A stretch of 64,000 nucleotides of DNA from Pseudomonas frederiksbergensis. Lineage in GTDB: Bacteria > Pseudomonadota > Gammaproteobacteria > Pseudomonadales > Pseudomonadaceae. Both the position numbers and the translations under genes were made by a program. Positions 15,171 through 23,267 of the stretch are shown here, in pieces (positions within the stretch are counted from its first letter, which is position 1; each line of letters opens with the position of its first letter). Under the pieces are notes generated by a model. It was not told where the DNA came from, made no database searches, and saw only the letters and a list, made by a program, of their open reading frames with translations. The DNA is taken from contig NZ_FNTF01000002.1 of the NCBI RefSeq assembly GCF_900105495.1, positions 4,580,501 to 4,644,500 of the forward strand, given 5' to 3'.

Positions 15171-16400
15171 CTATACAACCGTGACCGGGGTGGTTTCAAT
15201 ATTGTTCTTTACATAGATAGCCGGGTTCCACAAAGCTCTCACTGGCTGTTGTTCGCCCTGCCCGTTCGTGGCACGAACTTGCAAACCTACTTTGCCCTTT
15301 TCTCGAGGTATCCACTGCAGTGTCCATCCGCGAAATGAGTAATTGCCTAGGTTCTCACCCAATACAGCCAACTGCCAATTTCTGCCGCCATCTTCAGACA
15401 CTTCAACTGACTGGATGCCGTGCCCACCATCAAATGCAAAGCCTTTCAAGGTAATGGGCACGTTAAGCTTCACCTTGGCGCCAGGCTGCAAACTGGTAAT
15501 AAAGGATCGTACTTTCAGCTTGCCAATCGGACGGGTTTTGTCTGGTACCGTTCCTGGCGGTACGCATTGGCAATCATTGTCAGGAACACGGTAGGCTTTT
15601 TCCATAAAGTAGCCTTCGAAGGTATGGTCGATGACCTCAATTTCACTTAAGTGCTTGACCCAATAAGTACCGAAGTAGCCAGGAACAATCAGTTTAATGG
15701 GGTAGCCATTAAGAAAAGGGATATCGGTGCCGTTCATGGCCCAGGCAATCATCGGCTCATCGCTTAGCGCCAGATCGATACCCAGGGCCTTGATGAACTC
15801 TGGTGTTGTCGGCAATACCGGGTGGTCCAGACCGCGAAAGGTAACTTGTTTAGCCCCCGCCTGCACCCCAGCCTGCTCAAGCACTGCTTTTAACGGGATG
15901 CCCGTCCACCGCGCGTTACCTACCGAGCCGTTACCCAGCTGCGCACCAAATACCCGCGGCGATCCATAACCTCGGCTGTTACCGGAACACTGGTTGACAG
16001 CCACTACCTCGACGGTCTTTCCCAACGCCTTGAGTTCAGCGAGGCTCAAGCTGAGCGGTTTGTCCACTAGGCCTTTGATCTGTAGTTGATAGTTGTCCGC
16101 ATCAATCGAGGTAGGAAGATTAGCAAGGTGATAGCGAACAAAAAAAGCGTCATTGGGCGTCAGTAGCGACTCGTTGAACACTGAAAACGGTGTTTCCAGA
16201 TGCGGTGGACGAGCCGTGACACGCATCAGCGGTCTTTTCTGCGGATAAGCCACCAACTCTCGGGTTCCATTGGCAAAGTCCTGAGCCTCAGTTTCTGCCG
16301 CTCGACTATGCAACGGTTTAAATGCAAGCCCCGCAGCTACCAGACTTGCCCCCTGAAGAAAAACACGGCGCTTAATAGTGTTTCTGTTATCAATAGACAT
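15171..16400 (-). CDS. sorA: Sulfite dehydrogenase (SorA type), molybdopterin subunit 1
   Basis: A 409-residue protein of the sulfite oxidase family. The twin-arginine signal (KRRVFLQG, residues 10-17) exports it folded with its cofactor. The molybdenum-ligating cysteine is Cys138 in VAVNQCSGNSRG. The Mo-domain continues with GNARWTGIPLKAVLEQAGV and NGYPIKLIVPGYFGTYWVKH. The C-terminal dimerisation domain (about 290-400) contains VEVSEDGGRNWQ. It oxidises sulfite to sulfate in the periplasm. It is followed by its cytochrome and dsbA. It differs clearly from the second copy at 40640-41866, so the two are not a recent duplication. Confidence 0.85.
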   Translation of the reverse strand: MSIDNRNTIKRRVFLQGASLVAAGLAFKPLHSRAAETEAQDFANGTRELVAYPQKRPLMRVTARPPHLETPFSVFNESLLTPNDAFFVRYHLANLPTSIDADNYQLQIKGLVDKPLSLSLAELKALGKTVEVVAVNQCSGNSRGYGSPRVFGAQLGNGSVGNARWTGIPLKAVLEQAGVQAGAKQVTFRGLDHPVLPTTPEFIKALGIDLALSDEPMIAWAMNGTDIPFLNGYPIKLIVPGYFGTYWVKHLSEIEVIDHTFEGYFMEKAYRVPDNDCQCVPPGTVPDKTRPIGKLKVRSFITSLQPGAKVKLNVPITLKGFAFDGGHGIQSVEVSEDGGRNWQLAVLGENLGNYSFRGWTLQWIPREKGKVGLQVRATNGQGEQQPVRALWNPAIYVKNNIETTPVTVV

Positions 16401-16535
16401 AAATTCTGCACTCTCAACACGAATAAGGATTGAAGATCAAACTCTTTACTTTATTTCCCAAGCGCTGCCACTGGCCCGCTCTACGCGTCCGTCGTTCGTC
16501 AGATAGTTAATACAATAGGCCAAGTTGGTCGCTGA

Positions 16536-16559
16536 CCTCAGGCTCGCAAGCCTGAGGCA
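16536..16559 (-). repeat. Strong hairpin between TDT exporter and sorA genes
   Basis: CCTCAGGCT pairs with AGCCTGAGG over a 4-nt loop (9-bp stem). There is no T-tract in either direction. It may stabilise or process the transcript between the exporter gene and sorA. Confidence 0.4.
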
Positions 16560-16575
16560 GCTATTGATGAATTGA

Positions 16576-17733
16576 CTATTTAGCCAAAGAAGCGATGCAT
16601 GGCGAGACGAAAAGATGTCCTCGATACGCACCAGCAATTGTCCTGGAAACCACGATCAACCACAGGACCGCCAACACCAACACCAAGCATCCGCCAAAAA
16701 TATTGAAAAAGATGGAATGGAGAACAGCGCCTAACTTGAGAGTCGTGAGGGCATAGACGCCGATAGGAAAAGTGAACCCCCACCACCCCAGGTTAAAAGG
16801 AACACCCGTCTTAAAGTAACGGACCGTGATGAGGGTGGCCATTGCCATCCACCACAACCCCAGGCCCCAGAAAAGAATGCCGGAAATCAGGCCAATGCCT
16901 TGAGCAACCTCGCCAATCCCTTGCAATCCCTGCACCGAAAAGATCGCGGGAGCGTCGCTGCCTATGACCAGCATGCCCAACGCACCCGTACCGATAGGCC
17001 CCAGGGATAACCAGCTGGATGCAGCCATGCTTTCGTGGGGAAGTTTGTGCAACGCCATGCGCAACAGCAGGATGACCAGAATGCTCAGCGCGACAGGAAC
17101 CGAATAGGCCCACAGTACATAGCTGGTAATCAACATAACGAATTGCGCGCCGGTATCGAGCAGGTGCGGAGCCAGCGCCCCACCACTTGCGGCCGCGACT
17201 TCCGCCGCGACAACTGGCAGCAACCAGACGGCCGTCATTTGATCGATGCTGTGCTCTTGACGGGTGAACATCATGTAAGGAATCAGCACACCGCAAGCGA
17301 GTGCCATGACCACATCTATCCACCATAGGGCCTCAGCCAACGGTATGACAGCTGAGCCCCAGCGAGGAGCGCCAAACACTAAAAGACCATTGATAATGGT
17401 CGCAAGCCCCATCGGAATAGTGCCGAAGAACATCGAGACCGTGGAGTGCCCGAAGATCTGCTTGGCCTCGTCAAAAAACATGATCCACCGAGCCATGTAC
17501 AGGGCACTGAAGGTACAGAACAGAAGGATGTTGAACATCCAGAGCCCTTCGGCAATGGACCTCAAGCCAGGGATGGCTAGAGGAAACTGAGCCAGGGCCA
17601 AGGCAAGAATGCCGGTGCCCATGGTCGCTGCAAACCAGTTCGGCGTGAATAGGCGTATCGCATCGCGAGGTCGACTCAAATGGCTAAGGGGTTTGGCTCC
17701 CGCATTGATAGTTGCGAGATCTTTAAACGACAT
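16576..17733 (-). CDS. TDT-family transporter, probable sulfite exporter
   Basis: A 385-residue integral membrane protein with about ten hydrophobic segments. It has the TehA/SLAC1/Ssu1 signatures NWFAATMGTGILALAL near the start, FFGTIPMGLATIINGL, and LGWWGFTFPIGVYALTT near the end. Family members move tellurite, malate, anions or sulfite (Ssu1). The position 175 bp upstream of sorA in the same direction favours sulfite efflux, as part of a detoxifying set with the sulfite dehydrogenase. Substrate is inferred from context only. Confidence 0.75.
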   Translation of the reverse strand: MSFKDLATINAGAKPLSHLSRPRDAIRLFTPNWFAATMGTGILALALAQFPLAIPGLRSIAEGLWMFNILLFCTFSALYMARWIMFFDEAKQIFGHSTVSMFFGTIPMGLATIINGLLVFGAPRWGSAVIPLAEALWWIDVVMALACGVLIPYMMFTRQEHSIDQMTAVWLLPVVAAEVAAASGGALAPHLLDTGAQFVMLITSYVLWAYSVPVALSILVILLLRMALHKLPHESMAASSWLSLGPIGTGALGMLVIGSDAPAIFSVQGLQGIGEVAQGIGLISGILFWGLGLWWMAMATLITVRYFKTGVPFNLGWWGFTFPIGVYALTTLKLGAVLHSIFFNIFGGCLVLVLAVLWLIVVSRTIAGAYRGHLFVSPCIASLAK

Positions 17734-17819
17734 GACAATCTTCCTGATGTATGTGTGACTGAGCGTGCGCTCATTTTTTGGGTGAGTTGCTTATCGCAAT
17801 TTCGCAGCTCGGCTAATAA

Positions 17820-17857
17820 CAGCCTCTTCGGGCAACGCTCGACCTTTGAAGAGGCTG
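17820..17857 (-). terminator. Hairpin after the cio operon
   Basis: A perfect 10-bp stem, CAGCCTCTTC with GAAGAGGCTG, encloses an 18-nt loop and is followed on the minus strand by TTATT. It lies 22 bp beyond the stop of the DUF2474 peptide gene, the right place for the operon's end. The T-tract is short. Confidence 0.5.
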
Positions 17858-17878
17858 TATCTGGTATCAGAATGTTGG

Positions 17879-18040
17879 TCAGTGCGACTTCATCCCCGCC
17901 GCCTGCATGAACAGTCGGATCAGCATGGCAAACACACCCAGTGCCGCCACACTGCCCACATAAATCACCAGCATCCAGCCCAACTTCTGCCGCAGTAGTG
18001 GCTTATGCTCGGCCGGTTCAACAATTGTCTTACTGTCCAT
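17879..18040 (-). CDS. DUF2474 small oxidase-associated peptide
   Basis: A 53-residue single-pass membrane peptide (MDSKTIVEPAEHKPLLRQKL and on) with one membrane segment at about residues 22-44 (GWMLVIYVGSVAALGVFAML). It starts 15 bp after cioB with GGAGGGCTGCTCCA-type spacing. DUF2474 peptides regularly follow cioAB in Pseudomonas and are thought to be a CydX-like third subunit. It is too short for usual gene finders, but the operon position makes it secure. Confidence 0.8.
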   Translation of the reverse strand: MDSKTIVEPAEHKPLLRQKLGWMLVIYVGSVAALGVFAMLIRLFMQAAGMKSH

Positions 18041-18055
18041 TGGAGCAGCCCTCCG

Positions 18056-19066
18056 CTAGTGGTAACCGTCTTCGTGGGTGACCTTGCCGCGGAACACGTA
18101 ATAGCTCCAGAAGCTGTAACCCAAGATGAACGGGATAGTGAACAAGGTACCCAGCAGGAGAAAGCCCTGGCTTTGCGGTGGGGCAGCAGCCTCCCAAATT
18201 GAAATGGACGGTGGCACGATGTTCGGCCACAGACTGATGCCCAAACCGCTGTAGCCGAGGAATACCAGCAGTAGGGTCAGCAGGAACGGCGTGTAGTGTG
18301 CGTTACGCGCCACCGCCTTGAGCAGGCACCAGGTTGTGACCAGCACCAGGATCGGCACCGGCAGGAACCAGAACAGGTTCGGCAGGGTGAACCAGCGAGC
18401 GGCAATTTCGGGATGGGTCAGTGGCGTCCAGATACTGACGATAGCAATTACCGCCAGCAGCACGAGAACCAGCGGCCGAGCCAGGTTATGCATCAGTTCT
18501 TGCAACTTGCCTTCGGTTTTCATGATCAGCCAGGTACAACCCAGCAAGGCATACGCAACGATCAAGGCCACGCCACAGAACAGGCTGAAGGGTGTCAACC
18601 AGTCCAGCTCACCACCAGCGAACTGTCGATTGACCACCGGTATACCATCGATGAACGCCCCCAGCGCCACGCCCTGGAAGAATGTGGCGACCAGCGAACC
18701 ACCGATAAAAGCTTTGTCCCAGATATGACGTTTATGTTCTTTGGCCTTGAAGCGGAACTCAAAGGCCACGCCCCGGAATATGAGCCCGAACAGCATCAGA
18801 ATCAGCGGCAGATATAACGCCGACAACACCACCGAGTAAGCCAACGGGAAGGCACCGAGCAGCGCCGCACCACCCAGTACGAGCCAGGTCTCGTTACCAT
18901 CCCAGATGGGGGCGACTGTGTTCATCATCACGTCACGATCGGTCTTGCCCGGAATGAACGGAAAGAGAATGCCAATCCCCAGGTCGAAGCCGTCCATGAT
19001 CACGTACATCATGATGCCGAAAATGATGACCACGGCCCAAATCAATGGAAGATCAATACCCATCAC
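18056..19066 (-). CDS. cioB: Cyanide-insensitive bd-type oxidase subunit II
   Basis: A 336-residue membrane protein with the CydB pattern at the start (IWAVVIIFGIMMYVIMDGFD, LGIGILFPF), then NTVAPIWDGNETWLVLGGAA. It supports subunit I and completes the quinol oxidase. Two ATG codons stand at the start (19066 and 19063). It follows cioA directly, with no gap between the cioA stop and its ATG. Confidence 0.9.
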   Translation of the reverse strand: MMGIDLPLIWAVVIIFGIMMYVIMDGFDLGIGILFPFIPGKTDRDVMMNTVAPIWDGNETWLVLGGAALLGAFPLAYSVVLSALYLPLILMLFGLIFRGVAFEFRFKAKEHKRHIWDKAFIGGSLVATFFQGVALGAFIDGIPVVNRQFAGGELDWLTPFSLFCGVALIVAYALLGCTWLIMKTEGKLQELMHNLARPLVLVLLAVIAIVSIWTPLTHPEIAARWFTLPNLFWFLPVPILVLVTTWCLLKAVARNAHYTPFLLTLLLVFLGYSGLGISLWPNIVPPSISIWEAAAPPQSQGFLLLGTLFTIPFILGYSFWSYYVFRGKVTHEDGYH

Positions 19067-20485
19067 TCAGTTCCCCTTCTTGTTCGGGCTAAGGCGGTGA
19101 TCGCCTTCAACGGTGTCGTCGGTAGCGGAAAGACCAAGACCTGCGTGGCTGATTTCTGCGCCTTCGTTGGTCTTCGGACCCTTGCGCACCAGACGCATCA
19201 TGTAGCCGAAACCGGTACCGAACAGCGCGAAATACACCACCACAAACAGCACCAGGGTAAGGCTCATCTGTGCCACGCTGTGGTTTGAGGAAGCATCGGC
19301 AGTACGCAACAGGCCATACACCACCCACGGTTGACGACCGATTTCAGTGGTGAGCCAACCGGCGAGAATCGCGATCAAACCGGACGGCCCCATGAACATC
19401 GCCAAGTACAGAAAGGGGCGGCACTGGTAAAGCGTTCCGCGTTTGCGTAACCACAAGCTCCACAATCCGGTGAAGAGCATCAACATGCCGAGGCCAGCCA
19501 TGACCCGGAACGACCAGAACACAATGGTCGAGTTTGGGCGATCTTCAGGGGCAAACGATTTCAGTGCGGGAACCTGCTTCTCCAGGCTATGGGTCAATAT
19601 CAGACTGCCCAGGTACGGAATTTCGACGGTGTATCCAGTCTTCTCGGCTTTCATGTCCGGCCAGCCGAACAGAATCAGCGGCGTCGGTTCGTTACCACGG
19701 TTTTGCCAATGACCTTCAATCGCAGCGATTTTTGCCGGCTGATGTTCCAGCGTATTCAAGCCGTGCATATCACCGACCATGATCTGAATGGGCATGACGA
19801 TCAACGCCATCCACATGGCCATCGACAGCATGGTGCGGATCGCCGGGTTATCACGGCCGCGCAACAGATGCCAGGCAGCCGATGAACCGACAAAGAAGGC
19901 GGTGGCAACAAACGCAGCGATCGACATGTGTACGAGGCGGTACGGTAACGACGGGTTGAAAATGACCGCCAGCCAATCCGTCGGAATCACCTGCCCGTTA
20001 ACGACTTCGAAGCCATTAGGGGTTTGCATCCAGCTATTGGACGCCAAAATCCAGAAGGTCGAAATCAGCGTTCCAAGAGACACCATTACGGTCGAGAAAA
20101 AATGCAGTCTGCGCCCGACGCGGCCCCAGCCGAACAACATTACGCCCAGAAAGCCCGCCTCAAGAAAGAAGGCTGTAAGCACCTCATAGGTAAGCAGAGT
20201 CCCGGTGACGGGACCGGCGAAGTCCGAAAAACGACTCCAGTTGGTACCGAACTGATAGGCCATCACAATGCCGGACACCACGCCCATGCCGAAGTTGACC
20301 GCAAAAATCTTCGACCAGAAGTGGTATAGATCACGGTAGGTGTCGTTACGAGTCTTGAGCCACAACCCCTCAAGAACGGCCAGGTAACCAGCCAAACCGA
20401 CGGTGATAGCCGGGAACAGAATATGGAACGACACCGTAAATGCGAACTGCATTCGCGCCAAGTCTAATGCCTGTAGGTTAAACAT
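19067..20485 (-). CDS. cioA: Cyanide-insensitive bd-type oxidase subunit I
   Basis: A 472-residue heme-bearing subunit. It shows conserved features of cytochrome bd: LARMQFAFTVSFHILFPAIT (a heme ligand His in FHILFP), NFGMGVVSGIVMAYQFGTNW, the b558 region LVHMSIAAF, and GWLTTEIGRQPWVVYGLLRT. The Q-loop is short, as in the CIO branch, not the long E. coli type. It oxidises ubiquinol with oxygen and tolerates cyanide and sulfide. Placed next to a sulfite-oxidising set, it could keep respiration going when heme-copper oxidases are inhibited. Confidence 0.9.
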   Translation of the reverse strand: MFNLQALDLARMQFAFTVSFHILFPAITVGLAGYLAVLEGLWLKTRNDTYRDLYHFWSKIFAVNFGMGVVSGIVMAYQFGTNWSRFSDFAGPVTGTLLTYEVLTAFFLEAGFLGVMLFGWGRVGRRLHFFSTVMVSLGTLISTFWILASNSWMQTPNGFEVVNGQVIPTDWLAVIFNPSLPYRLVHMSIAAFVATAFFVGSSAAWHLLRGRDNPAIRTMLSMAMWMALIVMPIQIMVGDMHGLNTLEHQPAKIAAIEGHWQNRGNEPTPLILFGWPDMKAEKTGYTVEIPYLGSLILTHSLEKQVPALKSFAPEDRPNSTIVFWSFRVMAGLGMLMLFTGLWSLWLRKRGTLYQCRPFLYLAMFMGPSGLIAILAGWLTTEIGRQPWVVYGLLRTADASSNHSVAQMSLTLVLFVVVYFALFGTGFGYMMRLVRKGPKTNEGAEISHAGLGLSATDDTVEGDHRLSPNKKGN

Positions 20486-21285
20486 AACTGCCCTCTTGTA
20501 TGCAGATAAAGCATGACTGCGCCCGCACTTTTAAATAAGTGACTGCGCTCTACATTACCGATGTACTTTCTCTGCCGAGATGGCACGCAGAATCACGGAA
20601 GGTAAGCCGGCTCAAATCTTTTAAATCAGCAAAAGATCATTAACCAAACTTCAACCACCAGAACTGAATACAACACGCAAATCATTGGAGCACGGTGAGT
20701 CTTGACTTAAAGACTCCGCCCCGTGAATAAGTGTTAAACCACGCGAGACTGACGCCCCATAAAACCCCCACGTTCGATTTTTCCAAGAACGATAGGAATG
20801 GAGCTCAGCAAAGCCATTAAGAACAACTACGACCCGTATGATGCTCATACTTCTTATGCGTGATTACGCGTTATAGCAATCCTCCTGATGTGAAGGTGTG
20901 TAGTTTAAGTCATTTTCTTATCGGCTTTTTACCGTATTATCGGCAAGCCTTATCGATTTTACCGATAAGGCTTTTGACGCGGCAACTCTGTCGTGAACAT
21001 GATGCTTAACGCAACATTTATCAGGGCGATGCTACAAGGTACAAACAGCTGTCGAGAATCATGACCCATGGGTGATCGAGGCTCGATTAACTCAGCAGTA
21101 TGGCGAACGGAGTGCGTATATAAAATCGAGGCTAAATCGCTGACAAGGGTAAACGCCCGAGACTATTACAAAGTTCGGGACATTTTTTCTTTCGAGCACG
21201 CCGGTATTAGGGCTCTTTAACGGAGGGAAGAGGTGCAGTTTCTCGGAAAAAACGACCAACCTATTTCATTAATTAAAGCCTGGCG
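20486..21285. other. 800-bp intergenic region with two hairpins
   Basis: It precedes cioA and follows the fimbrial operon. At 20691-20725 a stem-loop (CACGG...CCGTG enclosing GAGTCTT/AAGACTC) could be part of an RNA. At 20945-20975 an 11-bp perfect stem (AAGCCTTATCG/CGATAAGGCTT) is followed by four T. No gene or clear ANR (TTGAT-N4-ATCAA) site was found. Confidence 0.45.
20945..20975 (+). terminator. Terminator-like hairpin, plus orientation
   Basis: 11-bp perfect stem with 7-nt loop and a short T-run. No plus-strand gene lies upstream, so it may end an unannotated short transcript or be a structural element. The motif TTATCGG occurs three times within 60 bp around it. Confidence 0.35.
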
Positions 21286-21807
21286 CTACAGGTAAACGAT
21301 CTCCATCATCAGGGTTGCGTTATAACTGCCAACCGCAGGTAACTCCTGTGCGCCGAGTACCGGCTTGACCGAAAGCTTGAGATTGAGCGCTGTCGCCTCG
21401 ACCAAGAACGTCAGTGGCTCGCCAAAGTTAAAATCCACTTCGCGGACAGTGCCTGTCACGTCGCTCAGACGGGTTTTCAATCCCAGTTTGTCCAACGTAG
21501 TACGCAACGTAGCGGCGTCGTAAGCGCCGTTGCCGGCAGTGAAGCGCAATTGCACCTTACTGCCTTGGGTACATTGGAAACCCAGGGCAACGTCTGTCCA
21601 CTCGTTAAGCCCCATTTTCAATGAGTTGAGACTCACGCTGGGAAGATCAACGCTTTGCGTCGCCCCAAAGTTGGCGGTACAGGGTGGCTTGATAAGGCTG
21701 CCGCTGATGTCGAGACGGGTGGTATTGGCGGCTATGGTCTTGGTGGAGCAAAGCATGACCGCAGACAATAACGTCCCCCACAGCATCACTCTGACGACCA
21801 TTGACAT
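21286..21807 (-). CDS. Fimbrial minor pilin 2
   Basis: A 173-residue pilin-fold subunit with a signal peptide (about 1-26). It has the first conserved cysteine in SLIKPPCTANFG, the second in VALGFQCTQGSK, and the C-terminal donor-strand-type ending ATLMMEIVYL with a penultimate Tyr. It resembles its neighbour at 21809-22300 (GTLTRPPCTV), so the two probably arose by duplication. As the last gene of the fimbrial operon it may be a terminator or anchor subunit. Confidence 0.75.
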   Translation of the reverse strand: MSMVVRVMLWGTLLSAVMLCSTKTIAANTTRLDISGSLIKPPCTANFGATQSVDLPSVSLNSLKMGLNEWTDVALGFQCTQGSKVQLRFTAGNGAYDAATLRTTLDKLGLKTRLSDVTGTVREVDFNFGEPLTFLVEATALNLKLSVKPVLGAQELPAVGSYNATLMMEIVYL

Positions 21808-21808
21808 A

Positions 21809-22300
21809 TCACAAGTACTCGATACTGATCATCGTCGAAGCACTGAAATCACCCTCGGTGAGCGCACCCGTCGCAACGAGCTTTGCCTTCATGCTCAAGT
21901 CTACGGTGCCGCTTTGCGCGGTCAGCGTACGTTTCGCCCCCGTGATATCAACTTCCGAACTGTCGCTGTCCAGCGTCAGCGTATACGCCAGATTGGCCTT
22001 GTTCGTTGCCGCCCGGGTGGTCGAGCCGGCCGTGGCGCTCGAGGCCTTGACGCTGACACTCAAGGAAGAGTTCGCCGGACAAGACAGCGTAATGGGCACA
22101 GGGATCACTGGCGCGGAGGAGACTTGGTCATAACGCAGGCTGCCGAAATTCACGCTCAACGTCTTGCTGCTGGTCACCGTGCAAGGCGGCCTGGTGAGAG
22201 TGCCAGATACATTAATGGTGACAGTATCGGTAATCGCGAGTGCAGACCGGCAGGTCAGCATCACGACAACGGCAGCGGTCAGCGACAGAGGCAATTTCAT
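21809..22300 (-). CDS. Fimbrial minor pilin 1
   Basis: A 163-residue pilin subunit. ATG at 22300 is chosen because AAGGAA lies 7 nt before it; an in-frame TTG two codons upstream is weaker. Signal peptide about 1-22. Conserved Cys pair in RPPCTVTS and ITLSCPAN; the end STMISIEYL has the pilin C-terminal beta-strand. It is 1 bp from the next gene, so translation is coupled. Confidence 0.75.
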   Translation of the reverse strand: MKLPLSLTAAVVVMLTCRSALAITDTVTINVSGTLTRPPCTVTSSKTLSVNFGSLRYDQVSSAPVIPVPITLSCPANSSLSVSVKASSATAGSTTRAATNKANLAYTLTLDSDSSEVDITGAKRTLTAQSGTVDLSMKAKLVATGALTEGDFSASTMISIEYL

Positions 22301-22320
22301 GATCAAGTTCCTTTGTAAGA

Positions 22321-23238
22321 TCAGGGATAGACAATGTTCAGTGTGTACTGGCTGGAAAATTCCCCGACAGGGGAACTGCCAGCATTGAGTTGGGGCCGGA
22401 ACCCAAGTTGGATGAGGTTTGTACCCGCGCTCATTGCAAGACTGCGTGGCGTGTTAAAAACAACGGCGGTGCGGCTGTCGACCCATGTGGCGGCCATGGA
22501 TAAACCGCTAAGGGTGGTTGCGGATACACCAGGGGAGCCAGTGACCGCGTTTTGAGTAGGTACAAGCGTGACATTGACCTGCGTGGCTTTGGTGCAGCTC
22601 AAGCTAATTTCAGCCACCTGCTGCGACGAGGCGAAGTCGTTGCTCGTAAGCGCACCGAACCCAAGGGCAAGATGGGACGCTGAGCTGATGGAGCAAGTAG
22701 GTTGAACAACCGTGTAGGCGACATTCACCGCCCCGATGACGACTTTACCCGCGAAAGCCGTATCGATTCCATATAAGGTCACCCCCCCAAAATATAATCC
22801 TGGCGTGGTCCTAGTGGTTCCAGAGATGATGAAATCGTATGAAAAAGTATCACCGACTGCTAGGTAACCGTCACAATTGCCCGGTTCAAAGCAAGTAGTA
22901 TTTGCTGGAGCACTCTCATAGGGCACGTCATAACCAGTTGCCGCTGCCACTACCGTTAAGTCTCGCCCCGTGTTGGACTGCCCATACTGGGCTTGGGTGT
23001 AGTATCCACCTACCGCAATGATTGAGTTGACTTTGCAAGTTCCTGCAAAGCGGGTCTGAAAAGGACTAAGTGGAATGACCTCTTTTAGACTCAAGGTCTT
23101 CTCGGTGTTGCTGCAAGTTAAACTAAGTTTCGGGTCAGCAGACAGAGCGTATTGGCTGACAAGGCTGAAAAAAACAATAAAAAAGCAGCACTGGAATTTT
23201 CTTATCCAGGTAAATTTCCCCATTGTCAGATCGTGCAC
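22321..23238 (-). CDS. Two-domain fimbrial tip adhesin-like subunit
   Basis: A 305-residue protein, nearly twice the length of a pilin. GTG at 23238 is preferred because TGAGGTG lies upstream; the next ATG at 23223 lacks a site. The signal peptide ends at about ALSA. The N-terminal domain (about 35-165) contains four cysteines and would bind a surface ligand. The C-terminal pilin domain (about 170-305) has CSISSASHLALGFG, ISLSCTK and the ending YTLNIVYP. It follows the usher gene. The receptor cannot be told from sequence. Confidence 0.75.
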   Translation of the reverse strand: MHDLTMGKFTWIRKFQCCFFIVFFSLVSQYALSADPKLSLTCSNTEKTLSLKEVIPLSPFQTRFAGTCKVNSIIAVGGYYTQAQYGQSNTGRDLTVVAAATGYDVPYESAPANTTCFEPGNCDGYLAVGDTFSYDFIISGTTRTTPGLYFGGVTLYGIDTAFAGKVVIGAVNVAYTVVQPTCSISSASHLALGFGALTSNDFASSQQVAEISLSCTKATQVNVTLVPTQNAVTGSPGVSATTLSGLSMAATWVDSRTAVVFNTPRSLAMSAGTNLIQLGFRPQLNAGSSPVGEFSSQYTLNIVYP

Positions 23239-23267
23239 AGGAACACCTCATTCGTTATCGTCAGCCG

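Noticed and set aside
16446..16637. 63-residue minus-strand frame between TDT and sorA genes
   Set aside because: It overlaps the TDT gene's 3' end and has no start signal, although the end looks slightly protein-like.
20651..20848. 65-residue minus-strand frame upstream of cioA
   Set aside because: No ribosome binding site and no homology I can name; it overlaps a hairpin.
20486..21285. ANR/FNR site upstream of cioA
   Set aside because: No TTGAT-N4-ATCAA match was found in this stretch.
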